From Dryocosmus kuriphilus (Eukaryota > Arthropoda > Insecta > Hymenoptera > Cynipidae): a DNA stretch of 64,000 bases. The position numbers were made by a program, and so were the translations under genes. Position 1 is the first letter of the stretch. The number at the start of each line of letters is the position of its first letter. The notes under the pieces are model-generated. The model had not been told where the DNA came from and searched no databases. It worked only from the letters and a program-made list of their open reading frames with translations. The stretch is taken from contig CM076189.1 of the NCBI GenBank assembly GCA_038277395.1, positions 86,603,421 to 86,667,420 on the forward strand, given 5' to 3'. Below are positions 21,983 to 32,899 of the stretch, piece after piece.

Positions 21983-22670
21983 GATATAACGACTGTTACG
22001 TCGCGTAACAATAGTAGCTGAACGTCAGCCATGTTCGTTTTACTTTACGCGCGTAACTTCAAACCTCTAAAAGCATCAATGAGAAAGAGAGAGAGAGAGA
22101 ATATGAGTGGTAGCAGCGATTGAGGTTGGCTTCACTTCGCCTCCTTGTGGCAATCTAGACAATCAATCTCGAGCCAAGTCTCAAACAGTCAGACACGACA
22201 TCTCGGTCCACGAGGAGCTCGCGGGTGTCCACAAACTCTCATGGCTCACTCTGACATTTCGACTACTTAGCGGTCGAAGGAGTCTCGTCTCCAACAAATC
22301 AAGGCTCAGTCTGCCAAAAGCCCGGGTCGCGAGTGATGTCAACGTCACCAGAATGCAGCAGTGCAATTCACCGCGCGGAGTTCGTAGTTTTAGTTTTCTA
22401 TTGTATCGTTTCCTTTTCCTGACTCCCGAGAACAATTCCTGTGGTCTTCGTTCCTTCGTGAATGCTCTCTTGGAGTCGAGTGCATATTCTCAATAAAAAA
22501 GGATTTTTTTATGCCTCACATGCTTTTTTTCCCTTCCCCAAAAGATTTGTGTGATCACTTATAAACCCGAGTATAATTTTTTTTCATTTTGACAGGTGAT
22601 AAATTCTAGCTTCCAAAAATTACATTTTCCTTTAATTTAAACTGAGTCGTCGAACCGTTACGGCAAGAAG
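21983..22670 (+). repeat. Probable 5' LTR of the BEL/Pao element
   Basis: Begins TGTTACGTCGCG, a BEL/Pao-like LTR start, and contains a polyadenylation signal AATAAA at 22492-22497 followed by a T-rich run. Its composition is GC-richer than its surroundings, and it lies 1-1.7 kb upstream of the gag start. No matching 3' LTR is present, because the element is truncated in the integrase region, so the LTR boundaries, especially the 3' one, are estimates. Confidence 0.45.
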
Positions 22671-23725
22671 ATTTGACCCTAGATGAAAACATGGTGCCTC
22701 CTGTGAGGTACGATTAATTTCATGCCTCGCATTTAAAAATACTCTGAAGTGTATAAGTGAGAAGTTCCTTGCGGTCGGGTGTGCGATGGTTGGTGTCACT
22801 CGCGTGTTCGTTGTTTCAATATAGCGTCGTATCCATCCGCAAGTGCGTGGTGCGGGCACTACTTTCGCAGCGTGTATCCCTCTGCCACGGCGCGGTGCGG
22901 GAACTACTTTCGTAGCGTCGGCCATAGTTTTGGTTCTGTTGCGAACGAGTCGACCGCATGGACGTGCCTTCTCTACAGTTTTCGCCATCTGTCACGTATC
23001 CCCCAGAAGAGCATCATCTCAGCACCCAGGAGGTCGCCGGATGTCTCAAATTGAAAGACAAGTGGTGTTTCATAAAAAGTTTATATTTGTCATTCTTGTC
23101 TGGATTGGTGTGAAAAATCAAATATAAAAACCGGCTCTCGCGACCACGCCACGAGGCGAGTCAGTGCGGTCGTTTTCCCACGTGTTTTTGGTTTCTTCAG
23201 TTTCTCTTCAATAACTTTTCATTTAATTTAAAACCGTTAAATCTAAAATGCTTTGCGCTTATTGCGAGTAAAGAAGCAAAATCAATGCGAGCTAATTCAA
23301 GTCGATAGGCTTTTGCAGCGTCACGTGGCGACGTAGAGGTTAGGTCTCCCATTTAACATATTCTTTCATTAAATGTAAACGGGCTGCATGTTTTAATACT
23401 TTATTCGATTTTACTCGCTATTTAATTTAATTCTTTTCACTGAAACCACGGTACTCGCTATATGCGAAAATCAATTTTTTCTTGATTTGAATGTTGGAAA
23501 TGTACTAAGTCTCTTTGGCATTCTGAAAATTATCGAATTCGGAGAATTGGAATGCGAAAGTGAGAGGTTTCATAACCTAAAAGAGATCAACCTTTCACTT
23601 TCATACAGAACATTAGGTGCTTTCCGTACGTCTCACCACCAGTCGGGGAAACAGCAAAGATTCGGGAAAACAAAAAATTTTCGGCTTAATCGCGAACTTA
23701 AATTACATTTGTTCAGATTATTACA
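22671..23725 (+). other. Leader region of the BEL/Pao element
   Basis: No open protein of interest. 22800-22920 contains a short internal duplication ('gcggtgcgggaactactttcg' and a close variant ~50 bp before). Plausibly the untranslated leader between LTR and gag; splice or primer-binding sites were not identified with confidence. Confidence 0.35.
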
Positions 23726-24400
23726 ATGGCTTCAGTGGAAAATAAGAAAAGGCGCCTAGCGCATATCGTTCAGAAAGGAGTGTCCTTGGAGAAAGCGATC
23801 GCGAATTTGCACCCGTACTTAGATACGCCTACGTGTAAATCGACTAACGCTCGGCTCAGATTGACGAACATCGACAATCATTTTGGGGAATATTCCGGTT
23901 TGAACGATGCGTTGTCAAAGCAAAATCGGATCACCCTCGGCTTGAGGTGTTTTCTGAAATAGAAATCAACTGTTATGACGTCGCGACAATAGTCACCGAA
24001 AAACAAAACGCAGCCCTTGCGCTAGTTCAACCCTGAATTCCATAACATAACTGTTTCAGAGCGGCAAGATCGCCCAAAATTACCGACGAGCCAAATCCCT
24101 AAATTTGACGGAAAAGCACTGTCAGTGGGTGGCTTGGAAACATTCATTCGAGAGTATCGTACATTTTTGCGATGATTTGAGTAATTACGTGAAACACGCA
24201 CAACTCGTGAATTCGGTCTCGGGAACGGCTGGTAAAGAAGATCGCCGCGTTTCTTCCAAAGCAACGAAAACTATCAAAGTGCTTGGGAAGCTTTGTGTGA
24301 AGCGTTCGACCAAAAACGCATTATCGTGGCCGAGCATTTGGATGCGATTTTGGAACTTCCGGTCGTGACTAGAGCCCACTGTGACTATGTGTCTTTTTGA
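23726..24400 (+). pseudogene. BEL/Pao gag relic
   Basis: ATG at 23726 opens a frame of 78 codons (MASVENKKRRLAHIV..., with LDTPTCKSTNARLRLTNID). It is followed after stops by gag-type sequence LPTSQIPKFDGKALS, ETFIREYRTFL and, in another frame, LCEAFDQKRIIVAEHLDAIL. The pattern (an N-terminal helix region, then 'LPK..IPKFDG' leading into a retrotransposon gag core) is typical of BEL/Pao elements. Stops and frameshifts at about 23960, 24000, 24180 and later inactivate it. Confidence 0.8.
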
Positions 24401-24739
24401 TAGACGATACAAAACAACGCATTAGTATGCTCAAGGAAATAAAAATTAATCTTAGTACGTTCAGTGAACAAATGATATACAAATTTTGGAAAAACGTCTT
24501 CCCTTTAGGAATTTGAACTAAATCGCAAGAACATTTAGACGCGAAATAAACTTAAAATTTTAGAAGAGTTATTCCATTCCTTCAAACGAGCATTTTCAGA
24601 CTTCGTGCAATGGATAGGGTAGTTGCCCCGGGTGGTTCGCGGTGCGGCGGTGAAGCGAGTAGGAAGCGAAGTCATCAACCTCCTCCTAAAATAAAAAGAG
24701 GGAGGAGCGAGCACTAGTGACGTCCACTCACCCAAGTGC

Positions 24740-24860
24740 TGGTTTTGATTGTTGCAAATGTGCTGAAAATCACCGTCTGTATCACTGTCCGGTTTTTGAA
24801 AAATTCGGAGTTGCCAAACGATGGAAGGTTGTTAAAGCTAAAAAACAGTGCCGAATTGTC
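24740..24860 (+). pseudogene. BEL/Pao zinc knuckle
   Basis: The plus strand encodes CCKCAENHRLYHCPVFEKF, a C-x2-C-x3-H-x4-C knuckle followed by an aromatic, the spacing usual in BEL/Pao gag. About 120 bp upstream (24600-24730) is a GC-richer stretch without gag similarity that may be a small insertion. Confidence 0.75.
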
Positions 24861-25075
24861 TCGGAAGTCATAGGAGCGAATGCATGAGCAAATTCATTGC
24901 AGGAAAATGTGGCAAAGAACATCATACCTTGTTTCATATAGACAAAGCTTCAAATTTGTTGGAAATCGAAAAATCCTTAAACAGGTAGCGAAGCGAAGGT
25001 CTCAGATTTTCCTTACCACAAGCTTGACTAGCCGGTCACGTGTGTGCTTCGGGACGTTTCTTACAGGTCTCAACT

Positions 25076-25319
25076 CATGATTACGGCTGTTTTGAAAACT
25101 CAAAAGAACCATGGAAATGGTTTCACTGCAAGGGCACTTCTCGATTCCCGTTCTACGGTTAATCTAATTACCCAAAAACTTGCAAAGTCACTTAATCTCA
25201 GTAAAAACACTTCAGTTAATATCGTTGCTGTGGCGGATTGTGCCCATTATGCAGTGATTATGTCAAAGCTACTTTTCAATCTATCTATTCTAAATTCAAA
25301 CGAGAACTTAATTTTTTGA
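25076..25319 (+). pseudogene. BEL/Pao aspartic protease relic
   Basis: Encodes FTARALLDSRSTVNLITQKL and then AKSLNLSKNTSVNI. The family motif is L-L-D-S-G-S; here the catalytic-loop Gly is replaced by Arg (DSR), so the enzyme would be inactive even apart from frame defects. Confidence 0.8.
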
Positions 25320-25877
25320 TTGTGCCAAAAATTTCTGACTTGGTTCCGAGTGAAGCCTTTTCTGAAAACTGATTTGCCATTCCTAAGAATTTACAATTGT
25401 TAGGCATCCCCAGTTTCAGACCCCTAAACCGGTCGAGCTGCTAATGCTGCGGGTTCTCCTTTGTCTATATTTTCCGTCGGGCAAAATGAAGCTGCAAGAC
25501 CAGGACACAGAGATTGTTTTACAAAAAGCCGTTTTAGGTTGGATGATCGCGGAGGGTCAGATCTTCTAAATGGCCCGAAGAAGCGAAACGTGTAATTTAG
25601 TTAAACTGGACAAATTAGTCGAACGGTTTTGGATAATCGAGGACTTCGATCACGAACCGGTCAAATCGCACAATGAGTATCTTGCGAGCAACACTATGTT
25701 GAAACTATCACTCACGAGATGGAACAGGGAGATATATAGTTAGACTTTTCGCGATAGTAAATTTCAGCTCCCCAAGCGTTAAAGCGTTTCGAAAGAAATT
25801 AGAATCTAGCCCACAACTCAAAGTTGAATTTCGCAAATTACTCGAGGAGTAAATCACTCTCGGAAACATGACTTTTT

Positions 25878-26490
25878 GTGATGACACACAGGCGGGTGTT
25901 ATCTACCTCATCACACGGTTGTAAAATTTCTAGTGAGACCACGAAGTTTCGGGTTGTATTTGATGCTTCGGCAAAAACGACCACAAATCTCTCTTTAAAT
26001 CAGGTACTTTTAGTCGGTCCCACCATTCAGAATACCATTTTCGAACAAATCCTTCGATTTAGAATCCACAAATTCTTAATCACAGCCGACATAGAGAAGA
26101 TTTGCAGGCAAGTTTTAGTTCACCCCGATGATAGAAAGTTTGAAAAAATCTTGTGCTATTATAACGTGTAAAAATTCGGACTTATCAACTTAATACAGTA
26201 ACAGTAACATACGGGACTGCTTGCGCACCTTTTCTCGCGATTCGCACTTTGCTTCAGCTCTCTCGTGATGAAGGTAAATATTTTCACCGCGCCAGTAGAA
26301 CTCTTGTAAAAGATTTTTACGTTGACGACCTCGTGTCCGGCGCCAATTCCATCCAGGAAATTCTGTACATCAGAAACGAGTTAATAGAGTTGGTAGCTCG
26401 TGTCGGATTTACGATTAGGCAATGGACTTCCAACCATCCAGAAACTTTAAACAACATAGGAAAAAGAATTATTAACTTAGATTGAGTAAT
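25878..26490 (+). pseudogene. BEL/Pao reverse transcriptase relic
   Basis: Fingers and palm: FRVVFDASAKTTTNLSLNQ, LLVGPTIQNTIFEQILRF, ITADIEKICRQVLVHPDDRK. After stops near 26171 comes the catalytic segment VKDFYVDDLVSGANS (YVDD intact) followed by FTIRQWTSNHPETL. All parts are characteristic of BEL/Pao. At least one frame break and several stops separate the two halves. Confidence 0.88.
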
Positions 26491-26939
26491 CAAAGAAAAT
26501 CCGATATTGAAGACACGCGGGGTTATCTGGGAGTCGCAAAGCCATGTCTTATAGTATTCGGTACGTGACGTAGATGCTCAGAGAACGTATACAAAACGAA
26601 AACTTTTATCAGAAATTTCCAAAATTTTTACCCTCTCGGTTTAGCTAGCTTCAGTCGGTCTGTTTGCTAAAGTTCTGTTGCAGGATTGTTGGAGGCCCAG
26701 GTTAAATGGGACGAATCTCTTTCTCAAAGAAATTCATTCCAAATGGAAATTGTTTACTGAACAGCTTCCCGCTGTTGCAAGGTTTTTGTGTTTCGTGAAA
26801 ATTCGTAGGGGAAAACCCCTCAGAAATAGAATTTCACGGGTTTTGCGATACGTGTCTTCATCGCTACGGAGCTAATCTTTATGTTACATCAGATCAGTCG
26901 ATAATCAGGGTAGGATTTCTGTTAACTTGATTTGTAGCT

Positions 26940-27775
26940 AATCTCGAGTGGCTCCACTCAGTGGTGTCACGATTCCCAGATTAGAACTTTGCGCCGCGTC
27001 AATTCTCAAAAAACTTTATGTTGAAGTTAGAGGTCAACTTGAATTTCCGATAGAAAGAGTCACATTCTGGTCAGACTCGACCATCGTTCTCTGTTGGCTA
27101 TATAAGGCCCCTCATTTACTTTGAACTTTCGAATCTAACAGAGTTTCGGACATTCAGTCACTCGGAGATGAAGTCCAATGGAGACACGTTAGATCCGAAC
27201 AGAATCCCGCGGGTGCTCTGTCCAGAGGACAACTTCCTTAAAAATAAACGCTGGCTTTTGGCTTCTAGTTGGTTAGGGAAAACAGAAGTTGAGTGGCCGA
27301 ATTCAGTCGAAATTTCCGCGGAAAGGCTGCCAGGATTAAAAGAGGGTATCTGTTTAGTGAATACTGTCACTTACAATTTTATTTGGACTAGAGTGTCCTC
27401 CTTCAAACTTCTAACGAGATTAGTAGCTTACTGGCTGCGCTGAAAAAATTTAAAATCAGAAAGAAATCGACCCCTCTCGTGTCAAGAATGGAGTGACGCC
27501 GAACGTCGCTTGATAGCAATGATACAACCTGAAAGGTTATCGGAGAGATCAAGCTTCTTGCGAACACTTGAGCAGCGACTCTCGAGAGTAACACGGTATC
27601 ATATCGAAAACCTACTAAGTTCGACGAACTACATCATTTCTTAGACGAACACGAGCTTATTAGGGTGGGAGGTCGCTTGAAGAAATCACAAGTGATTTAC
27701 AAACAGAAACAGCATCTCCTATTGCCTGCTAAGCATCCCATAACAGATTTGATAACCGAGAATGTCATAAAAACA
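26940..27775 (+). pseudogene. BEL/Pao RNase H and integrase N-terminus relic
   Basis: RNase H: IPRLELCAASILKKLYVEV and RVTFWSDSTIVLCWLY, with the catalytic Asp in WSDS. Connection: RHVRSEQNPAGALSRG. Integrase N-terminal region: ALKKFKIRKKS, later FDELHHFLDEHELIRVGGRL and HLLLPAKHPITDLI. Similarity stops at about 27775, before the HHCC finger is completed. Multiple stops. Confidence 0.82.
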
Positions 27776-27893
27776 ATAAATATCCGGGAATTCAAATATA
27801 CCCATCTATGGTTCTTTTTTTTATTTTATACTAAATCTTCAAATCATGGTAGTTAAACTGCTATGTCTAAAAGCAAGAGATAGAAAGACAGAG

Positions 27894-27948
<55 letters not shown>

Positions 27949-28141
27949 GGGTTTAAAGAGGAACGAGTGTGAAACCTGTTAATAAAATGTATGTCACCTT
28001 TTATCTCAACCTTCGAGAATGCTTATACTATATTACGTATTTAATATTATGGGATAAAAACGCACTGACTTAAAGTGGTGCTACAAATCATAAAAACTTC
28101 AGTAAAATGCATTCTGACATTGCAGTGCCTTATATGACTTG

Positions 28142-28173
<32 letters not shown>

Positions 28174-29800
28174 TTGGGGGCTACCTATAGAATTTTCTAG
28201 AAACGTGTCGAAACAATGTATTTGTATACATATATCTTCAACTAATGTACGTACTATCTTTGCTTATTAATATATCTCCCTATTTATTTAAAGTTATAGA
28301 AGGTTCTATGTACATCATAAATACCTCAAGTCGTTACGGAAGTCCATTGTCAGCAACCCACCGTACTTAGTACTGATTGAAAGATATCTTAGCACAGACG
28401 CGAACCATAATCATCGCCATTTTGTAAAAGACTGCTCTTACAGACATTTAGCGCAGACAACCACCGTGTCCTGTCGATTATTGACTAATTTTTCAGACAT
28501 TCAGCCCAGAACAGAGCTTTTCTGCCGAAATGTAGTTTTACAATTATTTAGCTTGAAACAGAACCCTGCTCATGAAGCATGTAGATGGAAAACCCGCCGT
28601 ACTTGTTTATTGACTGAATTTGATTTTAGCATGGACACAAACTATCATCACCTGTCGGTTACTGATTAATTTTACAGAAACTCATTGAGCATGTACACGA
28701 ACCACCGTTAAATGACTGGTTTTACCTTAGTCAAATTCCTAAGGAAACTCATGGCAGTGACGCTTCGAGTCCTCCTTGGAACTATGGGTGTGCGTATGCG
28801 TGTTGACGCCTGTCGATGCATGTTGACACCTGTCGAGAAGTCGAGAGACCCCAACAATCGAGCAGGGTAAAAGGCATAAGGTCTCTCAAGAGCAAACATT
28901 CGCTGGCGGATTCTATGAACAGGAACTTTGCAAAGTGAAGCAACCAGACGTATACCTCTGGAAAAAAAGTAATCAAGAAACGTGGCTTGCCAAGGTGGTT
29001 GACCCGCTATGTCGACTTCGTGATGCTCTCCGGGTTTTGCTTAAGTTTGTTCATTACACCTGTTCTGATTGACTGTAACTGTCGTTATCATGTGAGATCG
29101 GTGCATCCAGTTGTTTAAGTGAACCTTTTTTGATTGATAACAAGCAGTTGACTGCATTAATCTTGGTTTTCTACAAATGCTCAGTATCCAGTATACATTT
29201 TTCAAATCTTGTGCCTGTCTCAGTGAACATGAGCGCCTATGTGGTTTGTGAACTTCTATAAAAATCCTATCAAATACACAGTGTGAGTCACCGTCATCAC
29301 GTTACTTATCTTGTAAGCATTAATTTCATTTTAAAACCTGCTGTTTTCGAACTAGCAAAATGCCTGATAGAATGTGCAAACAAAGTAACATAAAAATAAT
29401 GGAGGATGCTTCATCATGTCCTTGTAGATTTTTTTATAATCCAGGGTGTGCAAAGTTATCTATTACTATCACTCACTTTTAAAAACCTTTGTGGGTATCC
29501 GCCAATTAAAGCAATACAATGATGTTAATAATATAAATGAGAGGTATCTTGATCTGTCATCTTATCGTTTTCATGCGAAAACACTGCTGACATTTTGCCA
29601 ATTTTGCCTGTCGACATACACCACCCACACCTGACAATTAGATTTGAAGCTTCGTTGTCTTATTCGTCTACCAATAAAAAATTCTGTATCAACCCATCAA
29701 TTCCTAGATGCAAACTTAGAACTTGCAACTGTGGGAACCTTAATGTAAGATTGAGTTCTAGTGATGGTCGTTTTATATACACCCCTGGTTACGTAAGCTA
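27776..29800. other. Intergenic stretch with microsatellites
   Basis: No gene recognised. (GA)n at 27888-27945 and (TTA)n at 28142-28174. Loosely repeated ~110-bp phrases at 28330-28720 ('cagac...cgaaccaccg', 'ctgtcgattattgact') may be distant relatives of the short repeat at 32335-32545 and 42940-44115. Short open frames here have no recognisable domains. Confidence 0.5.
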
Positions 29801-31860
29801 GGTGGTCGACGAACTATACAAAAAATTATATGATATTTTGGAAGCGTTGCTAGGAAAAAGTTGGATGGAACGCGAGAAAGTTTTTATACCCTAAATGTTT
29901 CACCAAGAAATTATCAGCACAATTAATTGTAAAAATAAAGCCAGAGTTCAGTTAAAGTCAACAGGTAGCACAATTTATTTGGAGATATTTAAATATCTAA
30001 GAAATGAACGAAAAAACTAATATAAAAAAATGCATATAGTAATTACTTGGCAGACGTTAAAAAAGATACTAACGAGTCTCCCTCAACTATATGGGCTCAT
30101 GTTAACAATATTAATAAAGCTTCAAGGATACCAGGTATAAAGTTTTTTGAAGGTAATGAACTTAAGAATCCGCAAGAAATTGTTATTCATTTCCTACTTG
30201 TTCTTCAAAATATATAAAAGTTTCCTCAACTGTTCCGGACAAAATATCTAGGAGGTCTCATAAGTTAATAGGTGATTCTATCTGCGTTTCACGTGAACAA
30301 GTAACACTTATGCTAAAGTAAATGCCAAATAAATTTACTTCGAGAGCTGAAGGAATTCGAGTCTCCCACTAAAAGAATGTGCTAAAGAACTTAAGCAGAC
30401 CATTAGCTGCCCTATTATAAAATGTTTCTTTCTTCCGGTGTATTCCCGGATAACTGGAAACTATCTAAAGTTTTCCCTATATTCAAAAATGGAGATAAAT
30501 CTCTTGTTCTTAATTATCGGCCAATCACATTATTAAATAATTTCTCAAATGTTCTTCGAAAAGATAATAATAAAATTCATTTGGTCCTACTTGAAGTCCT
30601 TTGGACCTATCAGCAGATATATCAACATGGCTTTGTTCCTCAAAGATATAGTAAACTTCTAATTTAATAACATGCCTTCAGGCTACTGAAGCTTTACTCT
30701 TACCTATGGCAGACCATGGTAGTTCAGTAGATAGGTTAGACGCAGTGTGCACAAACCTACCTCTGGGAGTTCTCAAGGCCTTCAACCTGTGTGGACGATA
30801 TAATAATGATGGAGATACCGTAAAACTCCAAAGCCTAGGCGCGCTAATGATGCAAAATTCTTTGAAGCTATTACACTGGCTGCACGTATGTGAATTACAA
30901 TTGTCCAATGTGTATGTGTATGATCAATAACTTAGATATAAACCTCAAAAAATGTAATGTTATGTCAATTTCGAGAAAATCTGATTTAATTGAGTTTGAA
31001 TACAAAATAAATAATCTCGACATAAATAGAGTTAAAACCGTACGCGATCTCGGAATATATATCAGCGCAGCTCCAAAAGTAAACACTCGCGTTGATAATA
31101 TGGGCCGCGAAGCAAATCGTTCACTTGGGTCCTTGTTTAGAATTTCTTGAAATTTCAAAAACAATCTACGCTGAGGAGCTATACTATGCTCTAGTCAGAT
31201 CTAAATTAGGGTATGGGTCTGTTATTTGGAATCCGAAAGTGAAATATTTGCAAAAACTATCGAAAAAATATGTCAGAAAAGTTCCTCAAGTTCTTAGCTT
31301 TAAGTCTAAAGGCGAATTTATGTATACCCACTGTATATGAATATAAACAACTCTGTTACATGTTTAAACGAATGGTCCCTTGAGAATAGAGGAGGGTTCA
31401 AATGATTATATTTGTATTTAAAATTATAAGAGGATACATTGATAGCCCATACCTCCTGTCTCAAGTGCCATTCACGGTACCTCATTTTTTACTAGATCAA
31501 GAGCTCCATTTTATACCCATACAACTGCGCATACTAGTCACATACCGATTCTCTGTTTCTGTGGAACCTACAACGAAATATCCACAATTTGCGATTCTAC
31601 TATTGACGCCCTACATCAGTTTTTAAATTCCTTTATCTGCATCGTGCATAATTACATTGAACATTCTCTCACTTAATATTAATCACTTCTAGAATATTCA
31701 CATGCCGATGTAGCTTACTAGGTATTATATATTTTTTCGCATTCTTTATACAGCATATATTAAGAAAATTATTTACATGTAATCCTGTAATTAGTCCCCG
31801 GTCTGTTGGATTTATTACAAATAAAATGATTTCAAAATGAAATGAAATAAAGTATATGTA
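29800..31860 (+). pseudogene. Jockey-superfamily-like LINE, 5'-truncated
   Basis: Plus-strand relic in several frames: FKYLRNERKN near 29990, ESPSTIWAHVNNINKASRI at 30075-30130, KISRRSHKL, then the RT N-terminal block SSGVFPDNWKLSKVFPIFKN and NYRPITLLNN (30422-30550). The C-terminal region has INRVKTVRDLGIYI and GREANRSLGSLFR, YYALVRSKLGYGSVIWNPK, and RGYIDSPYLLSQVPF. The RT palm with the YxDD box is deleted or unreadable between about 30680 and 30880. An A-rich tail with AATAAA-like words ends near 31858. No endonuclease part was found. Confidence 0.78.
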
Positions 31861-32334
31861 AAATGGTCGTCACTCCGTTCCCCTCACACTTTTATCGAAC
31901 AGGTCTAACCTTAATGTGCAATATGGAAACTCCTCCTCTGCCCCTCCGATCCTTCTCAGACACATAATGGCATCAAAATAATGAGATCAGTGTTAGCGAG
32001 AGAGAGATAGGGGGAAATTCAAACTTGCACGTTGACGTCATCGCGTGTGTTAGCGCGTGCCTGTCGAAAATATTCAAGAAATAAATGGAGATGTGTGATT
32101 CACACATATAGAATTCTCGCACATATAAACTTCTAGGAACAATGAAATCAAAATAATGGTCAGTGTCAGAGAGAGTAGGAAGGAAGGGGGCGCGTTTACT
32201 CTTATATTTAACTATACAAAAATTTTCCAAGAATTTTCATGAATACAATGATATGTTTCGCTTTACTAACCATATCAATAAAGTAAAAAGATAGTATTAC
32301 TTTAACACGATGAAAGAATATTCTCTCAATTTGT

Positions 32335-32545
32335 ACCTTACCGACTGTGGATTAATACAGACTTCGGCGACAGACATGTGCGCCATCTGTCGGCGATAAC
32401 AAGAAGTTTGTTTTGGTGGAGTCCTATCTTACCGACTGAGTGTAATACCAGCTGTCGACAACTTAGCACGGACGAGTAGAACTGTGGGAGTAGTGGCACG
32501 TTGTCGGCGACAGCGCGAAACTTGTCATGGTGGGGCCGAACTCTC
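32335..32545. repeat. Short dispersed GC-rich repeat, two units
   Basis: Two units of about 115 bp with 'ctgtcggcga', 'accgactgwg' and 'taataccagctgtcgacaa'. The same unit occurs at 42940-43010 and twice at 43925-44115. Unit boundaries are approximate and no known family was recognised. Confidence 0.65.
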
Positions 32546-32649
32546 CTAGCTTAATTATTCATATACATTTCTGTGCCATTATTACCTCATTCCTTAGTTA
32601 ACTCTCATGAATATAACATCCTGGTGATCTCATTGAATTGACTGTAAGA

Positions 32650-32835
32650 TATTATATTTGATTTTATTTTCATCGCATTTTATTTTATTACATTTTATTT
32701 TATTTCACTTTATGCTATTTTATTTTCTTTGTTTTGGTTTTTTTATTTTATTTCATTTTATTTTATTATTTAATATTATATTTTCCTTAGTTTATTTTAT
32801 TTTGCTTTCTTTTATCTTGTTTCTTTGCCTTGATA
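32650..32835. repeat. 'attttatttt' low-complexity tract
   Basis: Pentameric/hexameric ATTTT/TTATTT repeats, imperfect. The open frame through it is an artefact of composition. Confidence 0.8.
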
Positions 32836-32899
32836 AGTGTGTTTCATGAACATGGAAATGTTAGCATATGTGGCATTTGCTTCTGTCTGTGATTTCAAA

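Larger units (their letters stand above)
21983..27775 (+). mobile_element. BEL/Pao retrotransposon, 3'-truncated and decayed
   Basis: Domains appear in the order gag, CCHC-type knuckle, protease, reverse transcriptase, RNase H, integrase N-terminus, all on the plus strand but spread over several frames with many stops. The match ends at about 27775 within the integrase. The integrase catalytic core, any env-like ORF and the 3' LTR are absent. Sequence after 27775 is unrelated. Confidence 0.85.

Noticed and set aside
22107..22496. 129-residue plus-strand frame
   Set aside because: Lies in the probable BEL/Pao LTR; open by chance in GC-richer DNA.
32658..32849. Hydrophobic 'membrane protein' frame
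   Set aside because: Product of the ATTTT low-complexity tract (Phe/Leu/Ile-rich by composition).
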